A DNA stretch of 64,000 nt from Pseudomonas sp. PA15(2017) (GTDB taxonomy: Bacteria; Pseudomonadota; Gammaproteobacteria; Pseudomonadales; Pseudomonadaceae). Below, piece after piece: positions 43,536-50,931 of the stretch. The notes under the pieces are model-generated. The model ran no database searches. It saw nothing but the letters and a program-made list of their open reading frames with translations, and was not told the DNA's origin. Position numbers and translations under genes: made by a program. Position 1 is the stretch's first letter; each line of letters opens with the position of its first letter. The DNA is taken from contig NZ_MSXV01000055.1 in the NCBI RefSeq assembly GCF_001945395.1, forward strand, positions 216,389 to 280,388, read 5' to 3'.

Positions 43536-44359
43536 GCTCCACCCTCCGGTTGGTACTTGCGCGCGTAACGCGCGCGCAGGCGGTCGGCCTTGCCCTGTAA
43601 CCAGCGCAGCAGGGTGGCCTCGTCGTGCAGGATCTGACGCAGGGGGCGGCTGTCGACAACGCCAAAATATATTTTGATGAAGCGCAGCAGATCGCGCCTG
43701 CTGAGACCAATATGCAAGGCCGAGAAATACAGACCAGCCAGGTCCTTGTTGCGCCAGCGTTTCGGTACGGCATTACGCACCTGGGCGCGATGCAGATCGA
43801 TCACCGACAGGCGGAAATCGTCGGCATCGAAAGGCTTGTCGGTATGCAACAGAAAGTGGCAGATGTAGCAGTCCCGGTGGTTCACGCCGGCGGCATGCAT
43901 GCGCCCGGTCATTTGCGCTACGCGGCGAACGAGCGCCCGTTTCAGCAGCAGCGCTGGCGGCTGTTCGAGCCAGGTCAGCGTCAATTGCTCAAGGTCGACG
44001 GTGGGCGCCAACTCTTCGGTGATGATGAACGAATGCTGCTGCGCCGGGTTGCTCCCGCGCTCGCCGTAAGCCACTGCGGTCATGGTCGACACACCGGCTT
44101 CGTGCAGACGCTGGATGGCCGTCCACTCCTGCCCCGCCCCCAGCACTGGCAGACGGGCGGTGATCAGGTTCTTGACGATTTCACCCCAACCCACGCCACG
44201 GTGAATCTTCACGAAATAGCCCTGGCCATTCACCTCTGTGCGCAGCGTGCGACGCGCCTCGAGTTCGCGGTACACCTGTCCCTGCAGGCCCTCGACCGCT
44301 TCAAAGGCATCCTTGCCGTCCCATAGGGACTTGAATGGTTCAGCAAGAATCAGGCGCAT
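43532..44359 (-). CDS. waaP: LPS core heptose(I) kinase
   Basis: A 275-residue eukaryotic-like sugar kinase that phosphorylates O4 of heptose I using ATP. In P. aeruginosa it is required for viability because unphosphorylated core is not exported properly. Lys51 (YFVKIHRGVGWGE) and Asp163 in GVNHRDCYICHFLL (residues 158-171) are the expected ATP and catalytic residues; the second acidic site is LSVIDLHRAQVR. A GGGAGG site precedes the ATG. It is the first of four overlapping kinase genes; a REP-like repeat separates it from waaG. Confidence 0.96.
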   Translation of the reverse strand: MRLILAEPFKSLWDGKDAFEAVEGLQGQVYRELEARRTLRTEVNGQGYFVKIHRGVGWGEIVKNLITARLPVLGAGQEWTAIQRLHEAGVSTMTAVAYGERGSNPAQQHSFIITEELAPTVDLEQLTLTWLEQPPALLLKRALVRRVAQMTGRMHAAGVNHRDCYICHFLLHTDKPFDADDFRLSVIDLHRAQVRNAVPKRWRNKDLAGLYFSALHIGLSRRDLLRFIKIYFGVVDSRPLRQILHDEATLLRWLQGKADRLRARYARKYQPEGGA

Positions 44360-44369
44360 AGGCCTCCCT

Positions 44370-44460
44370 GTAGAAGCCGCGGTCTCGCGGCGAATGCTGA
44401 AGGCAATGCGAGCCTTGTGGAACGATCACGGGTGCAACGCGCCGAGGGCGACGCCCCTAC
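44370..44460. repeat. REP-like inverted elements between waaG and waaP
   Basis: Starting with GTAGAAGCCGCGGTCTCGCG on the plus strand (with the small hairpin GCCGCG-GTCT-CGCGGC) and with GTAGGGGCGTCGCCCTCGGC on the minus strand from 44460, two GTAG-headed hairpin-forming blocks face each other, which is the layout of a REPIN. The two halves are not identical, so it is degenerate. It splits waaF-waaC-waaG from the kinase genes and may reduce read-through. Confidence 0.5.
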
Positions 44461-44492
44461 GAGATCGATGGTTGCCAAAGCGATTGGATTGC

Positions 44493-45614
44493 TCACCCGT
44501 GCGCTGCCAGAATCACATCCGCAGCCCGCTGCGGCATGCTGTACAGATCGGCCGTGTCGGCATAGGCCAGGCCATTTTGCTTCCAGCTCGCGCGCGCAGC
44601 GTCGTCGGCCAGCATTTCGGCCAGCAGGCGGTTCAGCGTGGACTGCTCGAACGGGCTGGGCACCACGCGGCCGGCGTCGGCATCCCTGATGTAATGGGCG
44701 TAGCCACAGACATCGGTGACCAGCACCGGCAGCCCGGCGACCAGCGCCTCGAGCAGCACGGTGCCGGTGTTTTCGTTGTAGGCCGGGTGGATCAGCAGGT
44801 CGGCGCCGAGCAGAAAGCGCGGAATATCGCTGCGCCCCTTGAGAATCTGCACCTGGTCGCTCAGGCCGAGCGCCTTTATCTGCAGCAGGAACGGCTTTGG
44901 GTCATCCTGGCCGATGACCATCAACCGGGTACGCTTCTTCAATGCTTCCGGCAAGGCGGCCAGCGCCTTGAGGCTGCGGTCCAGCCCCTTGGTCTTGAAG
45001 CCCGAGCCGATCTGCACCAGCAGCAGGTCGCTGTCGGCCAGGGCGAACTCGCGGCGGAACTCGGCACGAATTTCAACCGCGTTGGCCGGTGCGCGACGAT
45101 CCAGGGCGATACCCGGCGGCAGCAGATGGAAGCGCTCGGCGGGTGTGCCGTAATGCTTGACGAACAGCGGCTGCTGCACCTCGGAAATCATCAGGATCTC
45201 GGTGTTCGACTCCGGCGCGAAAACCGCTCGCTCGTACTCGGCGAAATGCTTGTAGCGGCCCCAGCGGCGATACAGCGAGTTGCGCAAGGTCTGCGCCTTG
45301 TCTTCAAAGCAGCCGTCGGCGGCGTAGTAGACGTCCAGGCCGGGCATCTTGTTGAAGCCGACCACGCGGTCGACCGGACGCTCGCGCAAGTCGGCCTGCA
45401 CCCAGGCGGTGAGCTTCTCGTTGCGGTGATGGTTGAACAATGCCTTGACCGGCACCACCACCACCTCGAAACCCTCTGGCACGTCACCTTCCCAGATCGG
45501 CGCGTAGACGCGGATGCTGTGGCCGCGCTGCTGGCACTCCAGGGCGATACGCATGAAGTCGCGCTGCAGCCCGCCATAGGGGAAGTACTTGTAGAGGATA
45601 AAAGCCAGGCGCAT
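44493..45614 (-). CDS. waaG: LPS core glycosyltransferase WaaG
   Basis: A 373-residue GT4 (GT-B) enzyme that adds the first hexose (or hexosamine; galactosamine in P. aeruginosa) of the outer core to heptose II, on the inner face of the inner membrane. Family features: LAFILYKYFPYGGLQRDFMR with the GGLQRD acceptor/donor turn, QIGSGFKTKGLDRSLKAL, and PAYNENTGTVLLEALVAGLP with the conserved E-x7-E. The start at MRLAFILYK (45614) has a GGAGG site six bases upstream; the longer frame overlaps the end of waaC. Confidence 0.95.
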   Translation of the reverse strand: MRLAFILYKYFPYGGLQRDFMRIALECQQRGHSIRVYAPIWEGDVPEGFEVVVVPVKALFNHHRNEKLTAWVQADLRERPVDRVVGFNKMPGLDVYYAADGCFEDKAQTLRNSLYRRWGRYKHFAEYERAVFAPESNTEILMISEVQQPLFVKHYGTPAERFHLLPPGIALDRRAPANAVEIRAEFRREFALADSDLLLVQIGSGFKTKGLDRSLKALAALPEALKKRTRLMVIGQDDPKPFLLQIKALGLSDQVQILKGRSDIPRFLLGADLLIHPAYNENTGTVLLEALVAGLPVLVTDVCGYAHYIRDADAGRVVPSPFEQSTLNRLLAEMLADDAARASWKQNGLAYADTADLYSMPQRAADVILAAHG

Positions 45615-45634
45615 CGGCCCTCCGCTCGCTTGCA

Positions 45635-46636
45635 TCAGTCCAGCCCCAGGTCCAGCAGCAGGGCATGTAATTCGGTGAACACCCGTTGTGGTTTCAAATC
45701 ATCGAAACAGGGCTTGTCGCGGTCACCCTTGCCCGCATCCGGGCCGCTGGCGCACAGGTGCACCTGGGAGCGCCCGTAGGCGCCCACCCGGCCCGGCAAG
45801 GTCGGGCCATACAGCGACACGGTCGGCACATCCAGCGCGGCTGCCAGATGACCCAGGCCGGTGTCCACGGCCACGCAGGCCCGAGCACCGGCGAGCACCT
45901 TGGCCACGCCTGCCAGATTCAGCTTGGGTAGCACGGCGGCGTTTTCGATGCCGGCGGCGATGCGCTCCGCGCGCGCCTTCTCGGCTTCGTTGCCCCATGG
46001 CAGGCGGATCGCCCAGCCCTGCTCGGCGACCTGTTCGGCCAGCTCGCGCCAGTAGGCTTCGGGCCAGTGCTTGCTGGCCCAGGTGGTGCCGTGCAGGAAC
46101 ACTAGATAAGGGCTCGCGGCAGGATCTGCAAGCTGGGCGCGATTCAACCCGTAGTCGCCCAGACCAGCGGGCACGCTGTAGCCCAGCGCCTGGCCGAACA
46201 GCTGACGGGTACGCTCCAGCGCATGCTGGGCCCGCGGCACGCTGTAGGGGCGATCATAAAAGCGCGCAGCGATAGGCTCGCGGGCAGATTTTTTATCGAG
46301 CCCTGCCACCGGCGCCTCGACGTAGCGGGTCAGCCAGGCGCTCTTGAGCAATCCTTGGGCGTCGATCACCAGGTCGTAATGGCTCTCGCGCAGGCGCTGC
46401 TTGAACCGCGTCCACTCGCCACTGCGCAGGGTTTTCAGCGGGTGCTTGCGCCAGCGGCGGATGGCCACCGGAATCACCTGGGACACTGCCGGATGCCAGG
46501 CCGGAATCTCGGCGAAGCCCTCTTCCACCACCCAGTCGAACCGGATGCCCGGGATCGCCCGGGCCGCGTCGGTCAGGGCCGGCAGGGTATGAATCACGTC
46601 GCCCAGCGATGAGGTCTTGATCACCAGCACGCGCAT
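45635..46636 (-). CDS. waaC: LPS heptosyltransferase I
   Basis: GT9 enzyme that transfers the first L,D-heptose from ADP-heptose to Kdo of Kdo2-lipid A. The 333 residues begin MRVLVIKTSSLGDVIHTLPA, the classic WaaC N-terminus with the catalytic Asp13 in GDV. The donor site is CVAVDTGLGHLAAALDVPTV near residue 260. The stop of waaF is adjacent (the ATG follows without a gap), so waaF and waaC are translated together. ADP-heptose comes from hldE in the same window. Confidence 0.97.
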   Translation of the reverse strand: MRVLVIKTSSLGDVIHTLPALTDAARAIPGIRFDWVVEEGFAEIPAWHPAVSQVIPVAIRRWRKHPLKTLRSGEWTRFKQRLRESHYDLVIDAQGLLKSAWLTRYVEAPVAGLDKKSAREPIAARFYDRPYSVPRAQHALERTRQLFGQALGYSVPAGLGDYGLNRAQLADPAASPYLVFLHGTTWASKHWPEAYWRELAEQVAEQGWAIRLPWGNEAEKARAERIAAGIENAAVLPKLNLAGVAKVLAGARACVAVDTGLGHLAAALDVPTVSLYGPTLPGRVGAYGRSQVHLCASGPDAGKGDRDKPCFDDLKPQRVFTELHALLLDLGLD

Positions 46637-47674
46637 TCAGGGCATGACCTCGACCGGCTCGCCAACCAGCCGCTGCAGCGCATCGACGGCGACCCGTGGC
46701 TCGAGCTGCACCAGGCAGTTGTAATGACCGAAGCGGCAGGTGCGCTCGAAGCACGGGCTGCATTCGATGCCCAGGCGGATGATTTCCACCTGCTCGGCCA
46801 GCGGCGGCGTGAATTGCGGCGAGGTCGAGCCGTACACCGCCACCAGCGGACGGTCGAGCGCTGCGGCCACGTGCATCAGCCCTGAATCATTGGAGACCAC
46901 CGAGGCGGCGCAGGACAGCAGGTCGATGGCTTGCGCCAGACTGGTCTCGCCGGACAGGTTGACGGCCTCCTCGCGCAGGCCGGGAATCAGCCGCGAGCGA
47001 ATATCCTCGCCCACCGGGTGATCCTTCTTCGAGCCGAACAGCCAGACCTGCCAGCCCTCGCGGATCTTCGCCTCGGCAACCTTGGCGTAATGCTCGCAGG
47101 GCCAGCGCTTGGCCTCGCCGAACTCGGCGCCGGGGCACAGGGCCAGAACCGGGCGGTCCAGGGAGAGACCGAAATGCGCCAGGGCCGCGTCACGAGTCGC
47201 CGGGTCGATACGCAGGGACGGGCGCGGATACGGCTGCGGCAGCTCGGCGCCAGCCGGATAGGCCAGGGCCATGAAACGCTCGATCATCAGCGGGTAGCGA
47301 TCCTTGTCCAGCTTGCGCACGTCATTGAGCAGGCCGTAACGCATCTCGCCTTTCCAGCCGATGCGCAGCGGGATGCCGGCGAAGAACGGCACCAGCGCCG
47401 ACTTCATGGAGTTGGGCAGCAGGATCGCCTGATCGTAACGGCCGGCCAGGGACTTGCCGATGCGGCGCCGCGTGGCCAGTTCCAGCACGCCATGGCCCAG
47501 GGGAAAGCTCAAGGCCTGGCGAACCTCGGGCATGCGCTCGAGGATCGGCCGACTCCAGTCCGGGGCCAATACGTCGATGGCGCAGTCGGGATGACGCAGC
47601 TTCAGACACTGGAACAATGTCTGCGCCATCACCATGTCGCCTACCCACGAAGGGCCGATGATCAGAATATTCAT
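46637..47674 (-). CDS. waaF: LPS heptosyltransferase II
   Basis: GT9 enzyme that adds the second heptose to heptose I. The 345 residues start MNILIIGPSWVGDMVMAQTL, the WaaF form of the GD motif, with LCPGAEFGEAKRWPCEHYAK in the middle and VVSNDSGLMHVAAALDRPLV as the donor site. First gene of the core operon waaF-waaC-waaG. In P. aeruginosa ilvE lies between waaF and glnE; here only 43 bases separate waaF from the glnE stop. Confidence 0.97.
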   Translation of the reverse strand: MNILIIGPSWVGDMVMAQTLFQCLKLRHPDCAIDVLAPDWSRPILERMPEVRQALSFPLGHGVLELATRRRIGKSLAGRYDQAILLPNSMKSALVPFFAGIPLRIGWKGEMRYGLLNDVRKLDKDRYPLMIERFMALAYPAGAELPQPYPRPSLRIDPATRDAALAHFGLSLDRPVLALCPGAEFGEAKRWPCEHYAKVAEAKIREGWQVWLFGSKKDHPVGEDIRSRLIPGLREEAVNLSGETSLAQAIDLLSCAASVVSNDSGLMHVAAALDRPLVAVYGSTSPQFTPPLAEQVEIIRLGIECSPCFERTCRFGHYNCLVQLEPRVAVDALQRLVGEPVEVMP

Positions 47675-47717
47675 AAGCTCAGTTTCGGTAGAGAAGCCCG
47701 ATGGCGGACGACAGCCA

Positions 47718-50663
47718 TCAACTCAGGCCCAGCTCACGCCAGATGCGCATCACATTGCGCCGGTGCTCGTGAAACTGGTCGCCGCCCACGATCCCGGGCT
47801 GCTTCTGCAAGGCCTGCCGATGGGCTGCCGAGCGATAGGCCTTGTAGGCGTCCTGCAGCAGGGTCGCCTCGCCATCGCGGAGCAGGCCGAGCCGGTCCAG
47901 GCCTTCCAGAATGCGGATGTTATCGGTGAATTCGAGCAGCGCCGGGTGCTGCTCCGACCACGCCAGGGCCGCGTATTGCACCATAAATTCGATATCGACG
48001 ATACCTCCGGCGTCCTGCTTGAGGTCGAAGGGCGAGGCCGCGTCGAAGGCATTCTCCGCCGTGCCGGCGGCGGTGGCACGGCTGCCCAGGTTGTCACGCA
48101 TCTTGCCGCGCATCTCGCTGACCTCGGCCTGCAACCTGGCCTGATCACGCTCACGGCCCAGCACGGCGCTGCGCACTTCGGCGAAGGCGGCGCCCACGCG
48201 CTCGCAGCCGACCAGTACCCGGGCGCGCACCAGCGCCTGATGCTCCCAGGTCCAGGCCTCGCCCTCCTGGTAGCGACGAAAGGCGCCCAGGGAACTGACC
48301 AGCAACCCCGCCGCGCCGGAGGGGCGCAGGCGCATGTCGACGTCATAGAGCTGGCCGGAGTTGGTTTGCGCGGTCAGCAGGTGAATGATGCGCTGGCCCA
48401 GGCGGGTGAAGAACTGCGCGCCGTCGATGGGTTTGGCGCCATCGGTCTCGGCCTGCGGGTCGCCGTCGTGGATGAACACCAGATCCAGGTCCGAGCCGTG
48501 GCCCAGTTCGATGCCGCCGACCTTGCCGTAGCCGACGATGATGAAGTCCGGCGAGCACGGGCTGCCATCGGCGCGCAGCGGCGTGCCGTGGCGGCTGACC
48601 ATCTGCCGCCAGGCCAGGGCCATTACCTGGTCGAGAATGGCCTCGGCCAGCCAGGTCAGGTAATCGCTGACCTTCATCAACGGCAGGCTGCCGGCGATTT
48701 CCGAAGCCGCCACGCGCAGGCCGTGGGCCAGCTTGAAGTGACGCAGCGCCTCCATCTGCTGCTCCAGATCGTCCTCGGCAATGCGCGTCAGCCGCTCCTG
48801 CAGCTCGGCGGCCAGCTCCGGCGCATGGGGCGGTCTGAACAGGCGCCCTTCGTTGAGCAGCTCGTCGAGCAGCAGCGGGAAGCGGCTGATCTGCTCGGCG
48901 ATCCACGGGCTGGCGGCGCACAACGTCAACAGCCGCAGCAAGGCCCCGGGGTTTTCGGTGAGCAGCACCAGGTAAGCCGAGCGGCGCGCAACCGCCTCGA
49001 TCAGCGGCAACACGCGCTCCAGCACCAGATCCGGCTTTTCCTGCTCGACGGTAGCGGCCAGCAACCGTGGGATGAAGGCATCCAGGCGCTCACGGCCCAG
49101 ACGCTGCATGGCGCGCACCTGGTTGCCGTTGCGCAGCCCCACCAGCCGCTGCCAGGCGGCCGACGCGTCGGCGAAACCGGCCTCGGCCAGTTGGCGGCAG
49201 GCGGCTTCTTCATCCTGGTCGTCGTTCCATAGCGGCAACCAATCGGCACCGACCATGGGTTCCTCGTCGCCCTCCTGGTCCTCGTCGGGGTCGGCGATGA
49301 CCTGGCGGAAGTGCCAGTCGACCCGGCCGCGCCAGTGCATCAGCCGCTCATGGAAGGCATCCCAGCTACCGAAGCCGAGCATGAAGGCCACCCGCGCGCG
49401 ATCCTGGTCGTTGTCCGGGAGCATCTGCGTCTGCCGGTCGTCGATGGCCTGCAGGGCGTGTTCGGTGTAACGCAGGAAGGCGTAGCCGGCGAGTAACTCG
49501 TCGACCGCCTGGCCAGGCAGGTAGCCCTGATCCTTGAGCGTTTGCAGCACCTTGAGCAAAGAGCGCTGCTGCAGGCTGAGGTCACGGCCGCCGTGGATCA
49601 GCTGGAACGCCTGGGCGATGAACTCCACCTCACGAATGCCACCGGAACCGAGCTTGATGTTCTCGGCCATGCCCTTGCGGCGCACTTCCTGCTGGATCAG
49701 CTGCTTCATGGTGCGCAGCGCGTCGATGGCGGAAAAGTCCAGGTAACGGCGATAGACGAACGGGCGCAGCATCTCCAGCAGTTGCGCGCCGGCCTGCTGA
49801 TCGCCGCCGACCACCCGCGCCTTGATCATCGCGTAGCGCTCCCAGTCGCGCCCCTGGTCCTGGTAGTACTGCTCCAGCGCATTGAAGCTGAACACCAGCG
49901 CGCCACTCGACCCATAGGGGCGCAGGCGCATGTCGGTACGGAACACGAAGCCGTCGACGGTGATGGCGTCCAGCGCCTTGATCAGCTTCTGGCCCAGGCG
50001 GATGAAGAACTCCTGGTTATCCAGCGGACGCTTCACGCCCTGGGTCTCGCCACCCTCCGGGTAGCCGAAGATCAGGTCGATATCCGACGACAGGTTCAAC
50101 TCGAAGGCGCCGAGCTTGCCCATGCCGAGAATGACCATGTGCTGCGGCTCACCGCTGCGGCGCCCGACCGGCATGCCGAATTGCTCGCAATGCCGGGGGT
50201 ACAGCCAGTGATAGGCCAGGTCGATGCAGGCATCGGCCAGGTCGGACAGGTCGCGACAGGTTTCCACCAGATCCGCCTGGCGGCTGATGTCTCGCCAGAT
50301 GATGCGCACCTGCTGGCGGTTGCGAAAACGCCGCAAGCTGCACGCCAGGGCGTTCTCGTCCGCGCATGCCTGCAACTGCTCGGCGAGCTGAGCGCGCAAT
50401 TCACCGCCCGCCAGGCGCCGTTCCAGCTCGCCGCTGGCGGCCAGGTCGAGCAGCATCTGCGGGTCGCGCAGGCCCTGCTGCGTCACGAAGTCACTGGCGG
50501 CCGTCACGCGCTGCAGGTGCTCCTTGCGCTGGGCCGGCCAGGCGACGAAAGCGGCAGCGGCGTCAGCGGACGAGGCCATGAACGCCTCGGCGAGCGATTG
50601 TTCGGCACGCTGGGCGATGGGGTGGAGCGTGGCAGGCAAAGAGACGAGCGCGGGCAAGCTCAT
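47718..50663 (-). CDS. glnE: Bifunctional glutamine synthetase adenylyltransferase/adenylyl-removing enzyme
   Basis: Controls glutamine synthetase by adding AMP to, or removing it from, its regulatory tyrosine, under signals from PII and glutamine. The 981 residues are normal. The N-terminal deadenylylation half has the nucleotidyltransferase motif LNLSSDIDLIFGYPEGG, and the C-terminal adenylylation half has LGHGSDLDLVFIHDGD. The final helical domain contains DAGGIVDIEFMVQYAAL, repeated in the first half as GSGGIREVEFIAQAFQL. It is the gene upstream of the waa run on the same strand and divergent from aceE. Confidence 0.97.
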   Translation of the reverse strand: MSLPALVSLPATLHPIAQRAEQSLAEAFMASSADAAAAFVAWPAQRKEHLQRVTAASDFVTQQGLRDPQMLLDLAASGELERRLAGGELRAQLAEQLQACADENALACSLRRFRNRQQVRIIWRDISRQADLVETCRDLSDLADACIDLAYHWLYPRHCEQFGMPVGRRSGEPQHMVILGMGKLGAFELNLSSDIDLIFGYPEGGETQGVKRPLDNQEFFIRLGQKLIKALDAITVDGFVFRTDMRLRPYGSSGALVFSFNALEQYYQDQGRDWERYAMIKARVVGGDQQAGAQLLEMLRPFVYRRYLDFSAIDALRTMKQLIQQEVRRKGMAENIKLGSGGIREVEFIAQAFQLIHGGRDLSLQQRSLLKVLQTLKDQGYLPGQAVDELLAGYAFLRYTEHALQAIDDRQTQMLPDNDQDRARVAFMLGFGSWDAFHERLMHWRGRVDWHFRQVIADPDEDQEGDEEPMVGADWLPLWNDDQDEEAACRQLAEAGFADASAAWQRLVGLRNGNQVRAMQRLGRERLDAFIPRLLAATVEQEKPDLVLERVLPLIEAVARRSAYLVLLTENPGALLRLLTLCAASPWIAEQISRFPLLLDELLNEGRLFRPPHAPELAAELQERLTRIAEDDLEQQMEALRHFKLAHGLRVAASEIAGSLPLMKVSDYLTWLAEAILDQVMALAWRQMVSRHGTPLRADGSPCSPDFIIVGYGKVGGIELGHGSDLDLVFIHDGDPQAETDGAKPIDGAQFFTRLGQRIIHLLTAQTNSGQLYDVDMRLRPSGAAGLLVSSLGAFRRYQEGEAWTWEHQALVRARVLVGCERVGAAFAEVRSAVLGRERDQARLQAEVSEMRGKMRDNLGSRATAAGTAENAFDAASPFDLKQDAGGIVDIEFMVQYAALAWSEQHPALLEFTDNIRILEGLDRLGLLRDGEATLLQDAYKAYRSAAHRQALQKQPGIVGGDQFHEHRRNVMRIWRELGLS

Positions 50664-50753
50664 GGTCTATCCTTTTCGGCGGGCTGCGAGCCTGGTGGAA
50701 AACCGGCGCAGACCCTGCGAAGGCTCGCCGCTTCTGGCTCTCGCCTGATTTGA

Positions 50754-50770
50754 TTGTAGTTTCGCTACGA
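50754..50770. promoter_or_regulatory. Imperfect palindrome upstream of aceE (first site)
   Basis: TTGTAGT-TTC-GCTACGA, an imperfect version of the perfect palindrome 46 bases downstream. In the glnE-aceE divergent region. Likely a second, weaker site for the same regulator. Confidence 0.45.
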
Positions 50771-50806
50771 CTGAGTCGATCGAGAAAGCTGAAATCGCCG
50801 ACGAAA

Positions 50807-50821
50807 TGTAGTAAAACTACA
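50807..50821. promoter_or_regulatory. Perfect operator-like palindrome upstream of aceE
   Basis: TGTAGT-AAA-ACTACA is a perfect 6-3-6 palindrome 111 bases before the aceE start. It fits the TGTARTNNNAYTACA pattern that I recall for HexR, the RpiR-family regulator of central carbon metabolism in gammaproteobacteria; a GntR-type (PdhR/FadR-like) regulator is another possibility. Which protein binds here cannot be told from sequence alone. Confidence 0.6.
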
Positions 50822-50931
50822 CGAAGCCGGATCTACCCAACCGGTACATCCAAGAATTAATGTGCCCGCCCAAAAAGCCGGCCACGCATCTGGTTTCCGA
50901 TTCTGGAAGCCTTTCCGCTCTGGAGCAAGCC

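Noticed and set aside
47634..49232. 532-residue plus-strand open frame, and another of 403 residues at 49542-50753
   Set aside because: Both lie antisense to glnE and have low-complexity Gln/Gly/Ala/Val-rich composition typical of shadow frames.
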